The translations under genes were made by a program, and so were the position numbers. The notes under the pieces are model-generated. The model had not been told where the DNA came from and searched no databases. It saw only the letters and a list, made by a program, of their open reading frames with translations. A DNA stretch of 64,000 nt from an uncultured Schlesneria sp. (GTDB lineage: Bacteria > Planctomycetota > Planctomycetia > Planctomycetales > Planctomycetaceae), in assembly GCA_903904835.1 (NCBI GenBank), contig CAIVEI010000081.1, forward strand, positions 1 to 64,000, read 5' to 3'. Shown here piece by piece: positions 7,616-15,850 of this stretch. Position 1 is the stretch's first letter, and the number at the start of each line of letters is the position of its first letter.

Positions 7616-9592
7616 TCACTTCGCCTTCTTGCCCTGTGCCACGTTTTCCGATGGTTTCAACAAGTTGGGGAGTTCCGCTTTGACTTCCGTGAGGGTTGCA
7701 TTCCGATTCACCACTTTCCCTTCTTTGTCGACCAGGAACATCGTCGGGAGCGAAATAATTCCAAACGATTCGGCAATCGGACTATTAAGTCCCCCGGTCT
7801 GGGTCGTTGGATTTGGTTGATAGATATGCTTCCAGTTCATCTTGTTTTTCTGGACAAATGGCATCGCCGTCGCTTTATCGAAGTCCAGGGCGACTCCGAC
7901 GATTTCAAAGCCTTTAGCCTTATTATCCTGATACAAAGCCCTCAGTTGCGGAATGTCTTCCTCGCAAACCTTGTATTCGCTGGCCCAGAACACGACCAGC
8001 ACAACCTGCCCTTTGAGGCTTTTGACGTCAACGGCCCCACCGTCAAGACCTGGTCCTGACAGCGACAGAACCTGGCCCGTCAATTTGAGTCGACGTAATG
8101 CGCCTTGTGCTCGCGTTGCCATTTCTGATTTCGGCTTGTCTTTGAGCAGTTTTTGATACCACTCTGTCGCTTCTTTGCTGCGGCCCTGCAGTTCTTCGTG
8201 GGTTCCCAGCATGACCATTGCGTCATCTGAATCGTCCGAATTAGGGTATTTTTTGACAAAGTCGTCCAAGCCTTCTAACCAGGCCTTCTGGATCTCGGCT
8301 TGTTTTTCTTTGTCTTCTTCAGCCTGCTGCAAATTGACGTAATATTCGGCCTGCATCAGCCGGTAAGCGACATAAGGCAATAATGGAGACTTAGGCATTC
8401 TTTTGCCGATGTCCGTTTCAATCTCTTTGAGATCCTGAACACCCTCGGGGTACGTTCCCATCTGAGATGCCAGTGCGTAACCGTCGATGGTTTGCTTCAT
8501 CAGCATCGTTCTTTCCTCGTCGGTTTCCGCCAGTTCGATGGCATCCTTCAACAACGTTGCTCGTTTTGCCATCAATGACTTAACGGCCGAAGCTGACTGG
8601 CCGGGCTTCATGAGCCCTTGTTCGATGTCTGTTAAGTCTTTCAAGATCTTTTCAACTTTGGGAGACGGACCTGATGGGCCGGCAGCGGCACTATTGGAGG
8701 CCAGCAATGGTTCCATCAGAATTCCGCCGTTCGTCGTTGTCACTTCACCTTCAATTGGTGTCGGCACCTGGGTAATTTTCCAGACGTCGCCGACCCGAAT
8801 CATTTCTCCAATTTGAACGGCATTAAATTTGGTTTGTGTTTCGACGATGGCCATTGCGCTTTCATAGACCTGAAGATCGGCAGTCGCTTTTTCTTCGTCC
8901 TGTGGAATGGTGCTGGGCATCTGCGCGTCAAAGCGTGTCCAGCGTGACTGCGCCGAAAGCGATTTCGATTTCGCCATGACCCCTTTGGCCTTCTTGACAG
9001 GATCAGCGGCCGATTCGATCAATTTACCGGCCAATTGCGGATTGATTCCGAGTATCTTGAGGTCGTCTTCGTTGATCATGATCGCTTGAAATGCCGCTTC
9101 ATCGCCTGTGATTAACGCGCGAACGGCCTCTTTGGAAGCTTCAGCAGCAGATAGGACTTTCCACTGATCGATACGACCATCTTCGTTCTGATCGATGCCC
9201 CAGCGAGTTCCCCCCAGGTTCAGCCAGCGACACTGGTCAACCTTGTTATTGTTGTTCGTATCGATATCTCGGTAGACCTCGATCCCGTCTTTGAAGTATC
9301 GCCATTGATCGATCCCGCCAACTCCGTCGGTATCGAGAAATTTGCGTAAGATCTGGCCAGCCGGTCCCGTCACGACCCAGCCGTTGACCTTCCCTTTACG
9401 TTCAACTTCCACTTTGCATTTTGCAAAGTCGGCCGGCTTGGGTGTTTCAATTTCGACATCTTTTTGACGAGGTACGAATGCCATCGTGTCCGCGACTTTC
9501 GGTGGATCTGCCGCCCAAACCGAAGTTCCGAATGTCGAACACGCCACGACTAGACCCAGCAGACACGATTTTCGCGAAGTCATCCTCGCCAC
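7616..9592 (-). CDS. secreted thioredoxin-fold (TlpA-like) protein with degenerate active site
   Basis: This 658-residue exported protein has a signal peptide ending near SVWAADPP. Residues about 75-150 hold repeated Asp/Asn-rich segments (DTDGVGGIDQW, DTNNNNKVDQC, DQNEDGRIDQW) that resemble calcium-binding loops. The middle is helical with TPR-like spacing (about 330-510). The C-terminal 150 residues are a TlpA/AhpC-type thioredoxin fold: GQVVLVVFWASEYKVCEEDIPQ. The usual WCxxC is here E-Y-K-V-C, so the nucleophilic first Cys is replaced by Tyr and only the second remains. Normal disulfide reduction is therefore unlikely. A binding or sensing role is inferred. Confidence 0.8.
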   Translation of the reverse strand: MARMTSRKSCLLGLVVACSTFGTSVWAADPPKVADTMAFVPRQKDVEIETPKPADFAKCKVEVERKGKVNGWVVTGPAGQILRKFLDTDGVGGIDQWRYFKDGIEVYRDIDTNNNNKVDQCRWLNLGGTRWGIDQNEDGRIDQWKVLSAAEASKEAVRALITGDEAAFQAIMINEDDLKILGINPQLAGKLIESAADPVKKAKGVMAKSKSLSAQSRWTRFDAQMPSTIPQDEEKATADLQVYESAMAIVETQTKFNAVQIGEMIRVGDVWKITQVPTPIEGEVTTTNGGILMEPLLASNSAAAGPSGPSPKVEKILKDLTDIEQGLMKPGQSASAVKSLMAKRATLLKDAIELAETDEERTMLMKQTIDGYALASQMGTYPEGVQDLKEIETDIGKRMPKSPLLPYVAYRLMQAEYYVNLQQAEEDKEKQAEIQKAWLEGLDDFVKKYPNSDDSDDAMVMLGTHEELQGRSKEATEWYQKLLKDKPKSEMATRAQGALRRLKLTGQVLSLSGPGLDGGAVDVKSLKGQVVLVVFWASEYKVCEEDIPQLRALYQDNKAKGFEIVGVALDFDKATAMPFVQKNKMNWKHIYQPNPTTQTGGLNSPIAESFGIISLPTMFLVDKEGKVVNRNATLTEVKAELPNLLKPSENVAQGKKAK

Positions 9593-9828
9593 TCCATTGA
9601 AGCGATCAAAAACTTTTTTCCGCTGCCAAAAGCGATTTTGGACACGGAATCCATTCCCGTGTGCATTCTAGGAAATGTCCCAAACCACGTCACCAGCAGT
9701 TTTTCGGCGAATAACCGCGTCCGCGCCCCGTGGAACCGTTGCCGGCAAATTTCCTCGGGTTAACCACGTCACTCGTAAGTCCTGATAAACAGCGCAGTGG
9801 AATGTCGATTGTCGCGATCAAAAACACT

Positions 9829-10347
9829 TCAAGGTGTTGTCTTGAGAGACGCCGGCTCGTGAATCGGCGGTGTTCCTTCAATCAGTCGTTGCAACAGCGT
9901 TTCGTCAATTCGGCCTCGAAATCGAATTTTTCCATCGAACATGACGACCGGGATGCACGTGCAAAAACGTTTGTCTAAATCGGGATTGGAATGAATATCA
10001 ATCTCGTCAGGCGTGGGAATCCACCGATGGTATTCTGCCAAGACCTTGGCAGCCTCGTCGCATAAATGACAACCTTCTCCGACATACAGTGTGGCCGTGC
10101 GAAACCGTTGACCTGGAACAGAAGGTCGCCATCCAACGGTTTGCGCTCCTGCGTGTCCCCATAAAATCTGCCAGCCTGCCGCGGCCAGTCCCAATCCGAT
10201 GGCAATCCACATCGATTGGTTGGCATACCAGAACGCGGGAAGTCCGGGCATGCGTGTGAACAATTCGATCCCGCGTAATATGACCAGAACGATCCCTGAC
10301 CCGAACAGAACTCGCCCCACAGGTGTCAACCGGTTTTCTGCGTTCAC
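9829..10347 (-). CDS. two-helix membrane protein with glutaredoxin-like domain
   Basis: This protein of about 171 residues starts with two transmembrane helices (VLFGSGIVLVILRGIELF and SMWIAIGLGLAAAGWQILWG). A glutaredoxin-like domain of the DUF836 type follows: TLYVGEGCHLCDEAAKVL carries a CxxC redox pair, and CIPVVMFDGKIRFRGRIDE is the cis-Pro region. It probably acts as a membrane-tethered thiol oxidoreductase or electron carrier. GTG 10347 is preferred because GGAG lies about nine bases upstream; GTG 10383 gives a 184-residue version. It follows imuB on the minus strand by about 110 bp but has no known link to it. Confidence 0.72.
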   Translation of the reverse strand: MNAENRLTPVGRVLFGSGIVLVILRGIELFTRMPGLPAFWYANQSMWIAIGLGLAAAGWQILWGHAGAQTVGWRPSVPGQRFRTATLYVGEGCHLCDEAAKVLAEYHRWIPTPDEIDIHSNPDLDKRFCTCIPVVMFDGKIRFRGRIDETLLQRLIEGTPPIHEPASLKTTP

Positions 10348-10456
10348 TTCTGAAACTCCATGCGTTCCGGCACTGTCAATCACGTAATAGAATTCGTCGG
10401 TATAAGCGTATTAATGATATTGCCTGACGATTGTGATGATAGGCATTCCGGTGCTT

Positions 10457-12091
10457 TTACACGAACAAGCCGTGTAGAAACCAATCTCCGGTATCTCGAT
10501 CAACGAAGGCCCATAAGATCGCTCCGTTCGCCAGACTCAGGCGATAATAGTCTCGTTTCACATCCAGCCCGCGCCACCAGCCGACTTCAATTCGCTCGGG
10601 ACCACAGACACGAATGACGGTCGATCGCTGGACGCGGGTTGGCAGCCCTTCCGTCGAAAACTGCTGGACGACCAGTGGTTGCGGAGATCGCAATAATCGC
10701 AATGGTCGACAACGAAGATGCGAGGCAATGCCGATGGTTTCCTTCTCCGTCGATGCTGGTGCGTCGAGCCAGGGGACAGACTCGAAGGCAAACTCTGGTT
10801 GTGGGTCGGGAATCAGCCGTGGACGCAGCACCGCCTGACGACCGAGCCGCATGCTCAGCCGGTCGACCAGTTCGGCCAGTACCTGCGGATGCTCATCACC
10901 GGCATCGTCTCCAAATAAGGTCGCTTGTCGAAGAGGGGGCAAACCGACTTCGACAACTTCCATTCGTACGCCTTGGACGCCTGACATGAATACTCGCCGC
11001 TCGTTTTGCAGACGCAGCAATTCAGTCAGATGCCGCTTTTCGGTTGTCGGCCGTAAAAGGCGTAACACTGTCGGTTCCGTAACCGTGCCAAGCCAGTGAC
11101 AGGCGAGTTCACGTAATCCGGCCCGATTTGCCACAAGCCGGGTCAATAGCCGCTCTAACAAGACCTCGCAGACATGATCCAGCGTTTGACGATCAGAGAC
11201 CGGCTCTTCAAACAGCCATTCCTCAAACACCGGTTCGGCCAGCCGTTCGGCGTGCAGCAGTTCAGCAGCCAGCCCCAATGCCTGATCAATCCGCTGAACC
11301 AGTTCTTTCCCAAATCGAGACGGCAGACTGGACCGAGGGATAAGCAGCAATTGGCCAATCGTCATGACATCCAAGGATTGCAGTTTTTGCTTCACCGATG
11401 GAGTAATCCGCAGTGCCGCGACAGGCAGAGGTGAAAGCCAGTTGGTTTGTTGACCGGGTGGAACCAGTGAGATGTCCGCCTCACCATAATGACTGATTCC
11501 CCACGCCGCACCCCATGAGTCGGCAATAGCCACGCGCACCTGGATTCCTTGCTGAGCCAGATCGTTCCGCAGTTTCTCGGCCAATCCCCGTTCCCCGCCA
11601 AACAGAACTTCACTGCCCGAGATATCGAGCCACAGTGATTCAGGCGACGAAGTCTCTTCCATCCCGACAAGCGGGCTGTAAATCTGGCAATGAAGGGCCA
11701 GTTCCTGTAATCGATTCCGATCGGCAACCGGATCAGCTCGTTTCACGACCGGCAATACGGGAGGTTTTCCTCGCTGAACTCCGTTTCGACGTGTTGGCTG
11801 TGGCGTCTTGCCTGAGGGTACAGGCAAAAGCGACTGAGCTTCGCCGAGCGGCATTCCGGCACGAATTCCCCATTCGGCCGCTTCAGGAGAACAGACAGTA
11901 ACCTGAAACCCTCGTCGACCTTCAGCAAAGATGACCATCGGTCCAGGGTCTCCTGACCCCACACTGTTCTTCAACCCGGTACCGTTCTTCAACCCGGTAC
12001 CGTTCTTCAACCCCGTACCGTTCTTCAACCCCGTACTACGCAGACGCTGTATCGGCCACAGCGGAGACCAGACGCACATCACCCGTCGCAT
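10457..12091 (-). CDS. imuB: ImuB, inactive Y-family polymerase of the SOS mutasome
   Basis: The product is a Y-family DNA polymerase-like protein of 544 residues. In other bacteria ImuB lacks polymerase activity and bridges the beta clamp, ImuA and the error-prone polymerase DnaE2 after DNA damage. Family features seen are the start MRRVMCVWSPLWPIQR, the EAQSLLP stretch, VAIADSWGAAWGIS, and the little-finger region. A clamp-binding motif QATLF is present at residues 389-393. The start is placed at ATG 12091, which aligns with the family N-terminus; the frame stays open to 12289 but that part overlaps imuA. The 5' end overlaps imuA by 56 bp, so translation is probably coupled. An insert of tandem GTGLKN hexapeptides occupies residues about 19-42. 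No dnaE2 is adjacent. Confidence 0.9.
   Translation of the reverse strand: MRRVMCVWSPLWPIQRLRSTGLKNGTGLKNGTGLKNGTGLKNSVGSGDPGPMVIFAEGRRGFQVTVCSPEAAEWGIRAGMPLGEAQSLLPVPSGKTPQPTRRNGVQRGKPPVLPVVKRADPVADRNRLQELALHCQIYSPLVGMEETSSPESLWLDISGSEVLFGGERGLAEKLRNDLAQQGIQVRVAIADSWGAAWGISHYGEADISLVPPGQQTNWLSPLPVAALRITPSVKQKLQSLDVMTIGQLLLIPRSSLPSRFGKELVQRIDQALGLAAELLHAERLAEPVFEEWLFEEPVSDRQTLDHVCEVLLERLLTRLVANRAGLRELACHWLGTVTEPTVLRLLRPTTEKRHLTELLRLQNERRVFMSGVQGVRMEVVEVGLPPLRQATLFGDDAGDEHPQVLAELVDRLSMRLGRQAVLRPRLIPDPQPEFAFESVPWLDAPASTEKETIGIASHLRCRPLRLLRSPQPLVVQQFSTEGLPTRVQRSTVIRVCGPERIEVGWWRGLDVKRDYYRLSLANGAILWAFVDRDTGDWFLHGLFV
11966..12037. repeat. 18-bp in-frame tandem repeat, four copies, at the imuA/imuB overlap
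   Basis: Four copies of an 18-bp unit (GTTCTTCAACCCGGTACC and close variants) run head to tail. Because 18 is a multiple of three, they add a hexapeptide repeated four times near the ImuB N-terminus. The last copy coincides with the imuA stop codon (12036-12038). Confidence 0.9.
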
Positions 12092-12743
12092 CGCAGATTT
12101 CCAGTTCGACCGAGTCTCCTGTGCGGTATCCACCGCGACAGGAGAGAAGTTCCACTCGCATCCGCCGCCCTGCGGTTGTGATTGCCGGCCTCGGCTGGAC
12201 CAGCCAGCGCACATCAGCCCACGAGGCATACTGCGCCGCTTTCGCAGGCCGAAACAGCACCCCCACACCACCCCCCGTTTCCGCAGCAATCTTCCAGCGC
12301 TGGATCACCCGGTCAGGAAGCCGTTCGGCTTGAAACCAGGTCACTCCGATCGCCGGACAACGAAGACATTGCTCAACGGCCCACGCCGCTTCTGCAACCG
12401 ACGAAGGCCGAAGCCAAAGCAACGTCTCCAGTGAGATTCCCCAACCCCGCACGGCAGGTGGATGGAACTCACCCGTTTCATCCACCACAGCCCACACCGG
12501 CTGACGTTGCAACGCCGCTCGCACCCCCTGCAGTGCCAGTACGCTGGCTCCGCAACCCTCCACTGGAGCCAACCATTCAATGATCCAGCCTGGCTCCATG
12601 CCTCGGTCGGGTAGCAGTGCATCCAGTGCCGACAGTCCCGTCGACAACCGTGGCCGTTCGTCAAACTGCGGAGTGGCATGCCTGGTGGTTCCCTGACAAA
12701 TCCGCCGCAAAGCTCGAAGAGTCTCAGCACGCTGCGTCTCCAT
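12036..12743 (-). CDS. imuA: ImuA, RecA-like partner of ImuB
   Basis: This protein of about 235 residues is related to the RecA fold and is encoded directly upstream of imuB. ImuA proteins work with ImuB and DnaE2 in damage-induced mutagenesis. Recognisable stretches are RLSTGLSALDALLPDRGMEPGWIIEW, then LALQGVRAALQRQPVWAVVDETGEFHPPA, then TWFQAERLPDRVIQRWKIAAETGGGVGVLFR. The Walker A loop is degenerate (APVEGCGASVLAL), as in many ImuA proteins. The start is either ATG 12743, one base after the upstream transposase stop (TGAAATG), or ATG 12758, which overlaps it. An open frame to 12935 lies inside the transposase gene and is not used. The tight spacing implies co-transcription with the RAYT gene. 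Confidence 0.85.
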   Translation of the reverse strand: METQRAETLRALRRICQGTTRHATPQFDERPRLSTGLSALDALLPDRGMEPGWIIEWLAPVEGCGASVLALQGVRAALQRQPVWAVVDETGEFHPPAVRGWGISLETLLWLRPSSVAEAAWAVEQCLRCPAIGVTWFQAERLPDRVIQRWKIAAETGGGVGVLFRPAKAAQYASWADVRWLVQPRPAITTAGRRMRVELLSCRGGYRTGDSVELEICDATGDVRLVSAVADTASA

Positions 12744-12744
12744 T

Positions 12745-13203
12745 TCAATCCCAGACATAACGTTCGTCGATTTCGAGTTCGTGTTTCTGGCAGAGCTCCC
12801 GGAATTCCTCTTGATACGAATGCCGCTTGTGGTGTTCTTCCTGTCGTTCCACGTAATTGACGACTCGGTCGAGGTTAGACCGGCTGACGGAGAAGGCTCC
12901 GTAACCCGCTTGCCACGTGAATGTCGGGCTACCACTCGACGTTTTTTTGGCCCATTTCGATGTCTCAGTCTTCACATGTTCGACAAGCTTGGCGATTGCT
13001 ACCGTAGGTGACAACCCGCAGACGATATGAACATGATCAATCCAGCCACCAGTACATTGGGGGAGACAACCAAGCTCCTGCAGAGGCTGGTTTAACATCA
13101 GAAACATCTCGTCCCGAAAGCCAGGATTCTGCAGAAACACCTGGCGGTTCTTGGTACTGAAGACGAGATGCAGCCAGATTTGGGACAATGACGGAGACAT
13201 CAC
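12745..13203 (-). CDS. RAYT / IS200-like Y1 transposase (TnpA_REP type)
   Basis: This 152-residue single-domain HUH enzyme belongs to the Y1 transposase family that cuts and joins single-stranded DNA at hairpins. The HUH motif is DHVHIV (in GGWIDHVHIVCG) and the catalytic Tyr is in VVNYVERQEEHHKRH; both are intact. The opening SLSQIWLHLVFSTKNRQ is typical of REP-associated transposases. There is no partner tnpB and no obvious IS200 ends. A REP-like hairpin with a GTAG foot lies 27 bp upstream of the start (13230-13286), and a second copy is at 27369. The gene is immediately upstream of imuA and probably co-transcribed, which suggests a resident single-copy RAYT rather than a recent insertion. 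Confidence 0.88.
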   Translation of the reverse strand: MMSPSLSQIWLHLVFSTKNRQVFLQNPGFRDEMFLMLNQPLQELGCLPQCTGGWIDHVHIVCGLSPTVAIAKLVEHVKTETSKWAKKTSSGSPTFTWQAGYGAFSVSRSNLDRVVNYVERQEEHHKRHSYQEEFRELCQKHELEIDERYVWD

Positions 13204-13229
13204 AACTCACTTTCCAGAATGATCAGCCC

Positions 13230-13286
13230 GTCGTAGCATGGGCTTTAGCCCTTGCGCCACAACATCTTGGCTAAAGCCCACACGAC
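13230..13286. repeat. REP-like hairpin, copy 1
   Basis: Arms TGGGCTTTAGCC and GGCTAAAGCCCA form an imperfect hairpin with flanking GTCGT/ACGAC. GTAG lies immediately 5' of the hairpin, the foot recognised by RAYT enzymes on E. coli REP sequences. It lies 27 bp from the start of the RAYT gene. A near-identical element is at 27369-27425. Confidence 0.75.
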
Positions 13287-13502
13287 AAAAACTCAACCTC
13301 GTTGAGGCCACCTTCGTGTCGTTACCTGTCGATCCAGACCGCCCCTCATCGCGCCGTAATCACGGCATGCCTGTCGAGCTGAAAACCCCAACGATGAAGA
13401 TCGGCTTTCGCTGTTGATCCACGCCACTTAAATATGGATAACAAAAATAATATTACAGGAAACAATTGAGAATGCAATACAAGGCGAGGGGCTTAGGCGA
13501 AT

Positions 13503-13606
13503 GTAGGGTGGGTCGAGTCTTCGAGGCCCACAGTTCCGCCTATGGAAATCCCGGCGAATGAGCATACTGGTGAATTGGTGGGCCTCGAAGACTCGACCCA
13601 CCCTAC
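13503..13606. repeat. 104-bp palindromic element with perfect 29-bp arms
   Basis: Positions 13503-13531 and 13578-13606 are exact reverse complements (GTAGGGTGGGTCGAGTC... and its complement), separated by 46 bases. The arms begin with GTAG and end with CTAC, like paired REP units. It lies between the RAYT region and the 3' end of tsaE, on non-coding DNA. Confidence 0.85.
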
Positions 13607-13631
13607 ACACGAAACACTGCGGGTGACGGAA

Positions 13632-14120
13632 TCAACGCGCCAGTTGCGAAAGAATTCTTCGAGACCGTTTTCCGGTCGCCAACACTTCAATTGTTCGTGC
13701 CGTCGGGCTGTCGATTGTGATCCGTATTTCCAGCCGGTCGCGCGGCAGATATTCCACAACTCGATCGGCCCATTCGACCAGAGCGATCCCGTCCGAGGCA
13801 AATAGCTCATCCAGACCAAGATCTGCAAACTCTTCCGGCGAACGGAGGCGATAAGTATCGCAATGCCGAATCGGCACGCGACCGAGATATTCTTGAATCA
13901 GCGTAAACGTCGGGCTGTTCACTTCATCTTCCGGCACATCCCACGCCTGTGCTACCGCTTTGACGAACCGGGTTTTCCCCGCACCCAGATCACCAATCAA
14001 GCCAACCACGTCACCGGCATTCAGCACGAGAGCAATCTGGCGCCCCACGGAGTTTGTCTCGGCTTCTTCGGCAACGTGGCAAACAAGGGAGTTATCGTTT
14101 TGTCGAATCCAGGTTAGCAT
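13632..14120 (-). CDS. tsaE: TsaE, tRNA threonylcarbamoyladenosine ATPase
   Basis: This 162-residue P-loop ATPase assists TsaD and TsaB in making the t6A modification at position 37 of tRNAs that read ANN codons. Visible motifs are Walker A GDLGAGKT (residues 43-50), the switch-like SPTFTLIQEY, the CDTYRL segment, and the closing LVEWADRVVEYLP. The length matches the family. It lies 12 bp downstream of the rRNA methyltransferase gene on the same strand, so the two RNA-modification genes probably form an operon. Confidence 0.95.
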   Translation of the reverse strand: MLTWIRQNDNSLVCHVAEEAETNSVGRQIALVLNAGDVVGLIGDLGAGKTRFVKAVAQAWDVPEDEVNSPTFTLIQEYLGRVPIRHCDTYRLRSPEEFADLGLDELFASDGIALVEWADRVVEYLPRDRLEIRITIDSPTARTIEVLATGKRSRRILSQLAR

Positions 14121-14132
14121 GAAGTTTTCCCT

Positions 14133-15332
14133 TCAATCCAGACGCAGCAGAACGAACTTCAAGTACCGAAATTCTGGCAGCGCCAGCGGGGTCGGATGGT
14201 CGGTCGGCTGACCGGCAATCGTAACCACTGTCCCGCGACGTCTCGCTCGTGAAATCCCTTCTTCACAGCATTCCTGGAACATCGGTAAATCAATATGGCT
14301 GGAACAGGAGGCAACCGCCAGCATCCCATGCGGCGCCGTGACGCGCGACCCGGCCTCAATCACGTTTTGATAGGCAGCCATCGCTTTTGGTACCGATTCG
14401 CGATTAGGCGCGAACGAAGGAGGATCAAGAATCACGATATCCCAGCGACGCCGCTCGCTGGCCGATTGACCCAGAAAATCAAAAGCGTCCGCCGGAATAC
14501 CAGTATGCTGCGATTCCGGCAAGCCGTTTAGCCGCCAATGGTGGTTAGCCGCTTCGATGGCTGCCGGAGCGATATCCACCGAGGTGACCTGTGATGCCCC
14601 GCCAGCCCCGGCCGCGACGGAAAACCCTCCCGTATACGAAAAGACGTTGAGTACGCTTGCGTCGCGCGCCCATGCACGGATCAATTGACGGTTATCTCGC
14701 TGATCCAGAAAAAAGCCGGTTTTCTGACCACGCACGATATCCGCCGTGAAGGGTAAACCATGTTCGGTAAACGTCACCGGCCGAACAGGTTCCGAGCCGA
14801 ACAATGCCCGGCCGGTCACTCCTCGTTCTTTCTGTCGTTCATAAACACAATTCAATTTCAGTTCGCGTGCGATCAACTCAGCAATCTCATCCACCTGCCA
14901 GAAACCAATCGGCCCCTCGCCATCCAGTTTGACAACGGCCGTGTCAGCGTAAACGTCGCCAACCAGCCCGGGCAATCCATCCCCTTCACCGTTAAACAAT
15001 CGAAATCCGGTGGTGTGACCGCTGGCGGAAATCAATCGCCGCAGTGTAACAGCGGCTCGCAATCGACGCTCAGCCCAGCGATCATCCAGCTTTAAATCAG
15101 GATCAGTCTCACAAATCCGCAGAGCGACAGGGCAGCCAGGATCATAGAACCCCCGTGCCACCGGCTGACCCTTGCGGTTGTCCAGCAATACCGCCGGCGT
15201 CCCCGCCGGAGCGTTAGGAAGTTCCCGCAAGGCATCCCCATAAACCCAGGGATGTCCACGCTTGATCATCCGCACCAGATCGCGATTGAGCCGCAAAACA
15301 ACGGGTGACGATGAAGTTTCAATCAGCGGCAT
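14133..15332 (-). CDS. class I rRNA cytosine-C5 methyltransferase, RlmI type
   Basis: This 399-residue SAM-dependent methyltransferase has an N-terminal PUA domain (LNRDLVRMIKRGHPWVYGDAL, KGQPVARGFYDP). A central domain follows (YERQKERGVTGRALFGSEP). The Rossmann methyltransferase domain shows motif I VLNVFSYTGGFSVAAGAGGA, motif IV DIVILDPPSFAPNRESV, and the catalytic-type Cys in LAVASCSSHID. The family methylates 23S rRNA cytosine (E. coli RlmI, m5C1962). The exact target here cannot be read from sequence. It heads a probable operon with tsaE. Confidence 0.88.
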   Translation of the reverse strand: MPLIETSSSPVVLRLNRDLVRMIKRGHPWVYGDALRELPNAPAGTPAVLLDNRKGQPVARGFYDPGCPVALRICETDPDLKLDDRWAERRLRAAVTLRRLISASGHTTGFRLFNGEGDGLPGLVGDVYADTAVVKLDGEGPIGFWQVDEIAELIARELKLNCVYERQKERGVTGRALFGSEPVRPVTFTEHGLPFTADIVRGQKTGFFLDQRDNRQLIRAWARDASVLNVFSYTGGFSVAAGAGGASQVTSVDIAPAAIEAANHHWRLNGLPESQHTGIPADAFDFLGQSASERRRWDIVILDPPSFAPNRESVPKAMAAYQNVIEAGSRVTAPHGMLAVASCSSHIDLPMFQECCEEGISRARRRGTVVTIAGQPTDHPTPLALPEFRYLKFVLLRLD

Positions 15333-15517
15333 GGGAGAAAATCAAGGCGGAAGGATGAAGGAAGAAGGCGGAATCAGGCGAGACGCAGATTAGACGATGG
15401 CTGGGAGGCCGTCGACGCCCCGGTTCCGAATCCTGGACATTTTTCGATGTTCCTGCGTGATCGTTTCTTCCAAGCTTGATCCGACTTGCCCCTGACAGTA
15501 GAATTCCCCGCCCGTCA

Positions 15518-15590
15518 GCCCCTATAGCTCAATTGGTAGAGCAAATGACTCTTAATCATTAGGTTCTAGGTTCGAGCCCTAGTGGGGGCA
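15518..15590 (+). tRNA. tRNA-Lys (anticodon CTT)
   Basis: This is a full 73-nt cloverleaf. The acceptor stem is GCCCCTA/TGGGGGC, the D arm is GCTC..GAGC, the anticodon stem is AATGA/TCATT with loop CTCTTAA (anticodon CTT), and the T arm is CTAGG-TTCGAGC-CCTAG. The discriminator base is A. CCA is not encoded. A terminator hairpin follows directly. Confidence 0.97.
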
Positions 15591-15598
15591 ATGAAGTT

Positions 15599-15630
15599 AA
15601 AGCCGCAGCCAGTAATGGCTTGCGGCTTTT
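15599..15630 (+). terminator. terminator of tRNA-Lys
   Basis: AAAGCCGCAGCC pairs with GGCTTGCGGCTTT (one bulge) around a short loop and is followed by T residues, about ten bases after the tRNA end. Confidence 0.75.
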
Positions 15631-15850
15631 GTTTTTCTTTGGGTTTGATGCTCGTCGCTTGAGTAACCGGTAAAGTTCGGTTCGAGTGCCACTGACGTCC
15701 GACTTGGCTCGCCGGTGTTCCCGGATCGGGTTGCCAGCAAGCGTTTTTGACCATCTCGGATGATCGTTGAACGATACGCATGAAGTTTGGTGTTTTTCAA
15801 TTTCACAGAAAATCGTTGGGAATTTCGTCGATTCGAGGTATTCTTCAAAC

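Noticed and set aside
11966-12037. possible CRISPR-like or promoter repeat
   Set aside because: The 18-bp units are contiguous, in frame within imuB and have no spacers.
12745-13203. recent IS200 insertion
   Set aside because: No tnpB, no duplicated target and no typical IS ends were seen. Tight coupling to imuA fits a resident RAYT better.
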